The notes below the pieces were generated by a model that was not told where the DNA came from, searched no databases, and saw nothing but the letters and a program-made list of their open reading frames with translations. From the NCBI GenBank assembly GCA_031422675.1, contig JANPMG010000084.1:1-64000 (forward strand): 64,000 nt of DNA. Reading direction: 5' to 3'. Shown here piece by piece: positions 58,112 through 64,000 of this stretch (positions within the stretch are counted from its first letter, which is position 1; the number at the start of each line of letters is the position of its first letter). This DNA is from JAENVU01 sp031422675 (GTDB lineage: Bacteria; Actinomycetota; Acidimicrobiia; IMCC26256; JAENVU01). The position numbers and the translations under genes are program-made.

Positions 58112-59194
58112 CTAGTGCGTCTCGCTCGCATCGTTCTCGGCCACTCGCTGCCGTGCGGCGTAGATCTCGACCCGCCCGATACCCCGGATCCGGCGACTCC
58201 GAAGCCGATGGAAGGAGAAGGCATCCCGGCTACTCAGCGCGCCCGCGAACTCTGCCGAGACCACGGCCGAGGAGGGTCGAGCGATCTCCACCAGCCGGTG
58301 CGCAAGGTTGACCACGGCTCCGTAATAGTCGCCCTCTCGGGCGAGCGCCGGGCCGAACGCCAAGCCGGCCCGCGCGGGCGGCAACACGTCGTCGACCCCC
58401 GTGCGTTCGGTGAGCGCATGCGCAACGCGCAGCGCGATCTCGGGATCCTCGGCGACGAACATGACCTCGTCGCCGATGGTCTTCACCAAGCGGGCGCCGA
58501 GCCGGGCCACCGTGTCATAGGTCACGGACTCGAACCGGGCCACGAGCTCGGCGAGTTCATGCCCGTCGAGTTCCTGGCTGATCGCGGTGTAGCCCACGAG
58601 GTCGACGAACCCGACTGCGAGCGACGGGATCTCGCCGGATTCGAGCGGCGGCGCCAGCAACTTGCGCCACACTGCCGCGCGCAGTTGCACCCGCAATGCG
58701 TAGTCATTGAGGCGGGCGAGCAACTCCCAGTCGAGGGTTTCGACGACGGTCTTGGCCATCGTCGCGTCGTCGGTGCCCGCCGCGCGTGCCGCGGCGAGCG
58801 ATTCAGCGATCTGATCCGACATCGACTCGGCGACGCGCGCCAGTCCCGATCCGACGGCGCGCACCTGAGCGACCAGGACTTCGGCATCCGAATCCACGAA
58901 CATCGACGATTCGGACCGGGAGTGGAGCGCCCGCAGGACGTCAACCGATTCATCCGTGAAGACCGTCGAGCCATCGGGGACGTCGGGGAATCCCAGCGCC
59001 CGCCACAACTTCTTGGCCGTCTCGTTTTCGACGTCGCTCAGGTCGGCGACCGAATCGGCGTCCAGGTACGGGGTGCCCGGAACCAGCAGCCGGTCGAGGG
59101 TCAGCAGGGTGAGCGTGCCGTCGCGTTCGGCGACGGTGATCTCCGCATCGGTCGCACCACGCGCCGCGAGGAACTCGTACAGCGATGCGTCCAC
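58112..59194 (-). CDS. Class III adenylate/guanylate cyclase with N-terminal regulatory domain
   Basis: The 360-residue protein has an N-terminal helical domain of about 180 residues resembling the regulatory domain of mycobacterial Rv1264-type cyclases, then a cyclase homology domain: AVGFVDLVGYTAISQEL (first metal Asp), ARLVKTIGDEVMFVAEDP (substrate Lys and second Asp) and REGDYYGAVVNLAHRLVEI (transition-state Asn and Arg). It should make cAMP or cGMP. GTG 59194 follows GGAG. The Mca gene begins 10 bp after its stop. Confidence 0.9.
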   Translation of the reverse strand: MDASLYEFLAARGATDAEITVAERDGTLTLLTLDRLLVPGTPYLDADSVADLSDVENETAKKLWRALGFPDVPDGSTVFTDESVDVLRALHSRSESSMFVDSDAEVLVAQVRAVGSGLARVAESMSDQIAESLAAARAAGTDDATMAKTVVETLDWELLARLNDYALRVQLRAAVWRKLLAPPLESGEIPSLAVGFVDLVGYTAISQELDGHELAELVARFESVTYDTVARLGARLVKTIGDEVMFVAEDPEIALRVAHALTERTGVDDVLPPARAGLAFGPALAREGDYYGAVVNLAHRLVEIARPSSAVVSAEFAGALSSRDAFSFHRLRSRRIRGIGRVEIYAARQRVAENDASETH

Positions 59195-59216
59195 CCCGCC
59201 GCCCCTCTCCAGATTC

Positions 59217-60494
59217 CTACGACGAGCGGGGGACGTCGATCCAGGCAAGTTCACGCGACGCGTCTGGTTCCTTCGGAAGCCCGAGTACCCGCTCCCCGAG
59301 GATGTTGCGCATCACATCCGAGGTCCCACCCTCGATGGTGTTGGCCTGCGCCCGCAGGAACCCGAAGGCAACCAGCGCGTCCTCGTCCACCTGGGGCGAG
59401 CGCGCCACCCGCTCGGTCTTGGAGAGTGCAGACCCTTCCCACGCAATGCCGTCCATCCCCACCAGATCGATGGCGAGATTCTGAAGGCGCTGGTTGAACT
59501 CCGCCTGCATCAGCTTGGTGATGGAACCCTCGGGACCGGCTTCGCCACCGCTCGTGCGTTTGGCCGCGGCGCGATCGTTGTTGATGCGGATGAGCCGACT
59601 CTCGATGTAGGCCTGCGCGAGCTGTTGGCGGACGAGCGGATCGGACGTGTCACGCGTGCGGGCGAGCAGGCGGTCGAACGAGCTCCCGCCGACCGCATCG
59701 CCGCCGATCGAACCGGCGCCCGACAGCGACACCCGCTCGTTCATCAGGGTGGTGATGGCCACCTTCCAGCCGTCGCCCTCGCGGCCCAGTATCCAGTCGT
59801 TGCGCACCCGCGCGTCGGTGAAGAAGACCTCGTTGAACTCGGCATCCCCGGTGATCTGGACGAGCGGACGCACTTCAACGCCCGGCTGGTGCATGTCGAT
59901 GACGAAGTACGACAACCCGCCGTGCTTGGGCACGTTCGGGTCGGTGCGGCACAACAACATCCCCCATCGCGATATGTGCGCGACGGTCGTCCAGACCTTC
60001 TGCCCGTTCACCACCCACTCGTCACCGTCGCGGACCGCACGGGTGGCCAACCCGGCGACGTCCGAACCGGCGCTGGGCTCGGAGAAGAGCTGACACCAGA
60101 TCTCCTGGTTGCACGCGAGCGGCTTCAGGAGTTGGTGCTTCATCGCTTCGGTCCCCCAGGCGAGGAGCGTGGGCCCGCCCATGCCGATGCCGATGATGTT
60201 GTACGGCCGGGGCACCTGGTAGTGCGCGAGCACGTCGTTGAGCGCCTTCGCTTCGCCGGGTGCGAGCGAGAGGCCCGCGCCGTACTCGGCCGGCCAGGTG
60301 GGGGTGGCGAACCCGGCCTCGCCCAGGCTGATGCACCATTCGGAATAGTTCATCGCGGCCCGAAGCGCCCCAACCGTGGCCGAATCACCCGCGTCTACCG
60401 CGTCCATCCATCCTGCGGGGAGATGCTCGGCGAGCCAGGCGCGGGTGAAGTCCGCCAATGCGGGCGCCGAACGATCGTCGAGTACGGCCGACAT
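59217..60494 (-). CDS. Acyl-CoA dehydrogenase (FadE-like)
   Basis: The 425-residue flavoprotein has WCQLFSEPSAGSDVAGLATR, WVVNGQKVWTTVAHISRWGM (FAD strand) and a C-terminal NTIEGGTSDVMRNILGERVL, typical of actinobacterial FadE enzymes, some of which act on sterol side chains as heteromers. It passes electrons to ETF. No partner FadE lies adjacent. It ends 22 bp before the cyclase start on the same strand. Confidence 0.94.
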   Translation of the reverse strand: MSAVLDDRSAPALADFTRAWLAEHLPAGWMDAVDAGDSATVGALRAAMNYSEWCISLGEAGFATPTWPAEYGAGLSLAPGEAKALNDVLAHYQVPRPYNIIGIGMGGPTLLAWGTEAMKHQLLKPLACNQEIWCQLFSEPSAGSDVAGLATRAVRDGDEWVVNGQKVWTTVAHISRWGMLLCRTDPNVPKHGGLSYFVIDMHQPGVEVRPLVQITGDAEFNEVFFTDARVRNDWILGREGDGWKVAITTLMNERVSLSGAGSIGGDAVGGSSFDRLLARTRDTSDPLVRQQLAQAYIESRLIRINNDRAAAKRTSGGEAGPEGSITKLMQAEFNQRLQNLAIDLVGMDGIAWEGSALSKTERVARSPQVDEDALVAFGFLRAQANTIEGGTSDVMRNILGERVLGLPKEPDASRELAWIDVPRSS

Positions 60495-60576
60495 CCAAAA
60501 CCTCCGAATCAGAGAACCGGACGACCCTATCCGCGAGTGATGTTGACCGCCGTCAGTGCACTAATTTCGCCACGCT

Positions 60577-62487
60577 TTGGCATCCGACACCCCCCCTCCC
60601 CTCCCGGTCCGGCCGAGCCTCGATCCGTTGCCGGCCCCCGGTCGCGCCGCATTGGCCCGCGCGTGGCGCGAACAACGGCTCGGGCTCGCGGCCATGGTGA
60701 TCGCCACCGTGGTCCTGTTCGTCGTGATCGTGGCGATCGGCGATCGGATCACGCACCGGGATCGCGTGCTCGCCGGAGTGCAGGTCGGGCGGATCTCGAT
60801 CGGGAACGACACCGAACGCGAGGCCGTCGATACCGTCGCCGGTCTCGGCACCCGCCTCGCACTGCAGCCGATCCATGGCCACGCCGACGGCACACCCCTC
60901 ACGCTCGATCCGCTGGCCGTCGGCTACCGGGTCGATGCCGCGGCAACGGTGCGCGCGGCGCGCCGAGCCGGCCGCGCCATGAACCCCGTCGACGCGCTGG
61001 CCGGGACTCTCCTGCGCCGACTCCGGCCGGATCACGTTCCGCTCGTCGTGCGGTACGACAAAAACCGGCTCGCGACGGTGATCGACTCGTGGGTCGGTGC
61101 CACCGGTAAGGGACTCGTCGATGGCGGGTTGCGGTTCGACAACGGACAGGTCGCCGAGATCCCGCCGCGCCGCGGGGTCGGCATAGACCGGGCCGAGGCC
61201 GAACGCCGGGTGCGGCGGGCGTTCGCGCGCGGATCGACCGAGATCGGAGCGGTTCGCATCGGGCCGACCGAGCCCACCATCTCGCTCGCCCAGGTGCGCG
61301 CCGTCGCCCGCCGCGCGCGGCGCATTCTGGCCGCCCCCGTCACCATCAACCCCGCGACCGTCGAACCCGCGACCGTCGCACCCGCGACCGTCGAACCCGC
61401 CACCACGACGGTCACGCTGACCCCGCAGCAGGTCGCCACGACGCTCCGGACGCGTATCCACGGAACGCGCCTCGTCCTCTCCGTCGACGACGTAGCGTTA
61501 CGCACCGCGATCGGACTGGCGCTCGCGACGATCGAGACCAGCCCGAAGGACGCCACGTTCGCGATCTCCGGCACCAGGGTTTCGGTGGTCCCCGCCGTCG
61601 AAGGTCGGACCGTGTCCATGGCCGCGCTCGGTCGAGCGATCGCCCGGGGTCACCACGCGATCACGGCCAAGACCGCGATCACCCAACCGGCTCGCACCAC
61701 GGAATGGGCGCAACGACAGAACATCACCGAGCTGGTTTCCACCTTCACCACCAACCACCCGTGTTGCGCGCCGCGGGTCACCAACATCCAGCGGGCCGCT
61801 GACGCGATCAACGGAACCGTCGTCGAGGCGGGTGCCACCTTCAGCCTGAACGACGCGCTGGGCCCGCGGACGATCGCGAAGGGCTACCAACTCGCACCGG
61901 GCATCGGCGCCAACCTCGAGTTCGAGGATTCCGTCGGCGGTGGGGTGAGCCAGTTATCCACGACCCTCTACAACGCCACCTTCTTCGGCTGCTACGAGGA
62001 CGTGACCCATTCGGTTCACGCGCTCTACATCTCTCGGTACCCGATGGGACGCGAAGCCACGCTGAACTACCCGTCGATCGACAACAAGTTCCGGAACGAC
62101 TCACGCTCCGGACTCCTGATCCGCACCGCCTACGGACCGACGTCGATCACCGTCTCCTTCTACGGCAACAAGGAGGGTCGGAGCTGTACCGCCGAGGGCC
62201 CGAACATTCTCCAGACCGTCCCGATCGAGATCGAGTACGTGGACGACCCCGCGCTCCCGATCGGGACCGAGAAGGTGCTGTCCCCGGGATCGGTGGGCTA
62301 CGTCGTCGAGAATTTCCGCATCATCCGTCGGCCGGGCATGCCCGACGGCCGCGAGCGCTACGTCGAGACCTATTCGATGGCCAAGGCCAAAGTGGCGCGC
62401 GGCACCGGACCACCGCTTCCGCTGCCCGTGCCGACCACCACACCACTGCCGCCCTCCCCTTCCCCGACGCCGACGCCGACGCCCTGA
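60577..62487 (+). CDS. VanW-family peptidoglycan-associated membrane protein
   Basis: The 636-residue protein has a cytoplasmic Pro-rich start, one anchor (MVIATVVLFVVIVAIG), a putative peptidoglycan-binding region (about 60-250, 300-390), and the VanW domain (about 405-540) with RAADAINGTVVEAGATFSLN, GGGVSQLSTTLYNATFFGC and ISRYPMGREATLNYPS. A G5-like strand region and a Pro/Thr tail end it. Function: envelope; VanW-type proteins are found beside glycopeptide resistance genes but no such genes are here. TTG start at 60577. Confidence 0.85.
   Translation: MASDTPPPLPVRPSLDPLPAPGRAALARAWREQRLGLAAMVIATVVLFVVIVAIGDRITHRDRVLAGVQVGRISIGNDTEREAVDTVAGLGTRLALQPIHGHADGTPLTLDPLAVGYRVDAAATVRAARRAGRAMNPVDALAGTLLRRLRPDHVPLVVRYDKNRLATVIDSWVGATGKGLVDGGLRFDNGQVAEIPPRRGVGIDRAEAERRVRRAFARGSTEIGAVRIGPTEPTISLAQVRAVARRARRILAAPVTINPATVEPATVAPATVEPATTTVTLTPQQVATTLRTRIHGTRLVLSVDDVALRTAIGLALATIETSPKDATFAISGTRVSVVPAVEGRTVSMAALGRAIARGHHAITAKTAITQPARTTEWAQRQNITELVSTFTTNHPCCAPRVTNIQRAADAINGTVVEAGATFSLNDALGPRTIAKGYQLAPGIGANLEFEDSVGGGVSQLSTTLYNATFFGCYEDVTHSVHALYISRYPMGREATLNYPSIDNKFRNDSRSGLLIRTAYGPTSITVSFYGNKEGRSCTAEGPNILQTVPIEIEYVDDPALPIGTEKVLSPGSVGYVVENFRIIRRPGMPDGRERYVETYSMAKAKVARGTGPPLPLPVPTTTPLPPSPSPTPTPTP
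61351..61395 (+). repeat. Three-copy 15-bp in-frame repeat in the VanW-family gene
   Basis: CCCGCGACCGTCGAA at 61351, the same with one change at 61366, and an exact copy at 61381 code for PATVE-like linker repeats. Confidence 0.9.
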
Positions 62488-62591
62488 GCATGCGGGCGCA
62501 ACTTGGTCGTTTCCGAACAATTCCCTGACCGGGCGAGCACGTCCCCTTGCGATGCTGCTCGGACACCCACCCGCTCACTCAGGAGAACATC

Positions 62592-63065
62592 GTGAAACAC
62601 AGCTCACTTCGCCGGCTCGTCGGCACCGGACTGACGGCCGCCATGCTCGGCGTGTCCGCCGTCGCCGTCGCCGCCCCGGCCGGCGCAGCCAACTCGGACA
62701 CCGCGCCCGACGGCGCCCGTCGGCATCGGATGCACCTGACCGACGACCAGAAGCAGTGCCTGAAGGACGAAGGCATCAGCCGCCCGATCCGACCCCTCAC
62801 CCGCGAGAAGGTTGGCGCCCTCCAAGCCGCCGCCAAAGCGTGCGACATCACGCTGCCCAACCGCCTCGGCGAGCGTCTCGCCCGCCGACTCAACCGGGTG
62901 GCGCTGACTGATGATCAGAAGCAGTGCCTGAAGGACGAAGGCATCAGCCGCCCGATCCGACCCCTCACCCGCGAGAAGGTTGCCGCCCTCAAGGCCGCCG
63001 CCGAAGCCTGCGACATCACGCGGCCCAACCACGGGGGCGACCGAAAGTCCGCCCGCCCGAGCTGA
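62592..63065 (+). CDS. Secreted protein with two near-identical cysteine-containing repeats
   Basis: The 157-residue protein starts at GTG 62592 after AGGAGAACATC. Residues 1-34 are a signal peptide ending at APAGAA. Two copies of a 46-residue module follow (LTDDQKQCLKDEGISRPIRP then LTREKVGALQAAAKACDIT), 56 codons apart, each with two Cys (QC and AC) that could pair. I do not know the family; similar short LTDEQ-type modules exist in actinobacterial secreted proteins. A hairpin at 63084-63107 follows. Confidence 0.85.
   Translation: MKHSSLRRLVGTGLTAAMLGVSAVAVAAPAGAANSDTAPDGARRHRMHLTDDQKQCLKDEGISRPIRPLTREKVGALQAAAKACDITLPNRLGERLARRLNRVALTDDQKQCLKDEGISRPIRPLTREKVAALKAAAEACDITRPNHGGDRKSARPS
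62748..62982 (+). repeat. Exact 67-bp duplicate within the secreted repeat gene
   Basis: Bases 62748-62814 and 62916-62982 are identical; their starts are 168 bp apart. Synonymous sites do not differ, so the duplication is recent or kept by gene conversion. Confidence 0.92.
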
Positions 63066-63083
63066 GCGGTTCGCACCTACGAG

Positions 63084-63107
63084 GAGGCGCCCCTGCGGGG
63101 GCGTCTC
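63084..63107. terminator. Strong GC-rich hairpin between convergent genes
   Basis: GAGGCGCCCC-TGCG-GGGGCGTCTC pairs over ten positions (one G-T). It lies between the secreted repeat gene and the P-type ATPase, without a T run, as often in high-GC genomes. Confidence 0.6.
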
Positions 63108-63131
63108 GTCGCGTTCATCGCAGGCGCGTGG

Positions 63132-64000
63132 TCAGTCGGACTCGGCGGCGCGTGATCGGGCGATCAACTCGATCACCACGCAGCCGACGAATGCACACCC
63201 GAGCGCGATCGTGAACACCGCGCTGGTCGGCAGTCGGAGCGCGAAGAAGCGGCGCACCCACGGGACGACGAGCACGATCGTGGCGGCGCCAGCCATCGCC
63301 CCGACCAACACGGCGCGGTATCGAGTGAATGGGCGGGCCAACACCATCAGGACGTAGAGCCCGACGACGAGGACCACCACGAGCGCCGCGGTTCGCGCTT
63401 CGCGAATGACCCGATCGTCACGGGCGAGTCCGTACGCAACGAAGGAGACGATCGCAATCGTCGCGCCGGCCGGGATCGCGAAGCGCAGCACCCGGCCGAC
63501 GAAGCCCGGGACGTAGCGACGGGTATTGGGCGCCAGCGCGAGGAAGAAGCCGGGAACGCCGATGGTCAGGACGTCGATGACGGTGAAGTTCCGGGGCAGG
63601 AACGGATAGGGCCACCCCGTCACCAAGACCGCAACCGCGATGAGCGCCGCGTAGACGGTCTTGGTGATGAACAGGTTTGCCGCGCGCTCGATGTTGGCCG
63701 TGACCCGTCGGCCCTCGGCGACGACCCCGGGCAGAGTCGAGAACTTGCCGTCGAGCAGGACGAGTTGCGCAACCGATCGGGTCGCGGCAGCGCCCGATCC
63801 CATCGCCACTCCGATGTCCGCGTCCTTGAGCGCCAGCGCATCGTTGACGCCGTCGCCCGTCATCGCAACAACATGCCCGCGCGACTGAAGTGCGCCGACC
63901 ATGGCGCGCTTCTGATGGGGGGTCACCCGTCCGAACACCGAATGCTGCTCGAGGACGTCGGCCAGCGCGTCCTGATCCTCCGGGAGCTCTCGCGCATCGC
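63132..64000 (-). CDS. P-type (E1-E2) cation-transporting ATPase, 5' end outside the window
   Basis: The frame is open to the window end and has no start inside it. The 288 visible residues cover the C-terminal part: RVTPHQKRAMVGALQSRGH, then VVAMTGDGVNDALALKDADI (phosphatase-domain Asp and hinge) and GVAMGSGAAATRSVAQL, followed by six membrane spans. No glutamate-rich or cysteine metal site is visible in this part. The ion cannot be fixed; the CtpE-like branch (calcium or manganese) is one possibility. Confidence 0.9.
   Translation of the reverse strand, partial: DARELPEDQDALADVLEQHSVFGRVTPHQKRAMVGALQSRGHVVAMTGDGVNDALALKDADIGVAMGSGAAATRSVAQLVLLDGKFSTLPGVVAEGRRVTANIERAANLFITKTVYAALIAVAVLVTGWPYPFLPRNFTVIDVLTIGVPGFFLALAPNTRRYVPGFVGRVLRFAIPAGATIAIVSFVAYGLARDDRVIREARTAALVVVLVVGLYVLMVLARPFTRYRAVLVGAMAGAATIVLVVPWVRRFFALRLPTSAVFTIALGCAFVGCVVIELIARSRAAESD

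Noticed and set aside
60577..62487. Vancomycin resistance locus
   Set aside because: A VanW domain alone is widespread in envelope proteins; no vanHAX-type genes adjoin, and the ddl gene is a normal D-Ala-D-Ala ligase far away.

Overview
The window reads as chromosomal DNA of a high-GC actinobacterium, most probably a member of the Acidimicrobiia. The sequence evidence is: base composition near two-thirds G+C by eye with strong G/C at third codon positions; several luciferase-like (LLM) oxidoreductases of the type that often use F420 in this phylum; a PIG-L amidase with the signature of mycothiol S-conjugate amidase; a UvrD2-like helicase with an HRDC domain; a PAC2 protein; a wax ester synthase/DGAT; and many acyl-CoA enzymes. 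GTG starts and 1-4 bp stop/start overlaps are common. I saw no rRNA, tRNA, CRISPR array, transposase, phage gene or replication origin.

Layout. 1-2300: 3' part of a PA14-containing GH3 beta-glucosidase and a stand-alone Lrp/AsnC ligand-binding domain. 2286-5802 (minus): tightly coupled operon of an ABM monooxygenase, acyl-CoA synthetase, small membrane protein and D-Ala-D-Ala ligase. 5920-10743: PAC2, an LLM enzyme and galT/galK separated by an opposed membrane-protein gene. 10829-13264: a GGDEF-EAL protein. 13254-15998 (minus): a PH-domain/SHOCT protein, a metal-receptor fold protein, then a SpeD (AdoMet decarboxylase)-like protein translationally coupled to an acyl-homoserine-lactone-synthase-like GNAT protein. 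This last pair is the strongest candidate for an undescribed biosynthetic system. 16075-23118: UvrD2, a PLP decarboxylase, a DUF4214-methyltransferase fusion, a nuclease, a LemA-like protein and PurK. 23235-25085: two secreted Ala/Pro/Thr-rich proteins and a ferric-reductase-like membrane cytochrome in one operon.

25059-36514: CaiB/AMACR CoA-transferase, SMP-30 lactonase, DUF7064-like protein, PhyH dioxygenase, methyltransferase, lone cNMP-binding domain, APH-DUF6285 fusion, exonuclease III, EtfBA and a geranylgeranyl-reductase-like flavoprotein. 36583-39735: zinc alcohol dehydrogenase, a clearly decayed acyl-CoA dehydrogenase pseudogene, a methyltransferase and a TetR regulator. 39817-43925: AurF-like diiron oxygenase with a candidate TetR operator, GrpB protein, a VapBC toxin-antitoxin pair and an acyl-CoA carboxylase beta subunit. 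The only gene-poor stretch over 300 bp (40750-41068) holds a possible frameshifted gene remnant and a large inverted repeat.

43990-52274: 2OG oxygenase, two LLM oxidoreductases, alpha/beta hydrolase, RecB-like nuclease, PAP2 phosphatase, WS/DGAT and quinone oxidoreductase. 52351-60494: thiolase, a secreted Calx-beta/beta-propeller protein, YdjC deacetylase, SCP-2 protein, Mca-like amidase, class III nucleotide cyclase and acyl-CoA dehydrogenase. 60577-64000: VanW-family envelope protein, a secreted two-repeat cysteine protein and the 3' part of a P-type ATPase.

Together the genes describe an aerobic, lipid- and CoA-thioester-oriented metabolism: the acyl-CoA synthetase, dehydrogenase, racemase-type transferase, thiolase, carboxylase and ETF would feed electrons and carbon through beta-oxidation-like routes. 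Galactose utilisation, envelope building and nucleotide second-messenger genes (c-di-GMP, cAMP/cGMP) are interspersed. Most statements about function rest on motif recognition from memory of the families, with no database search.
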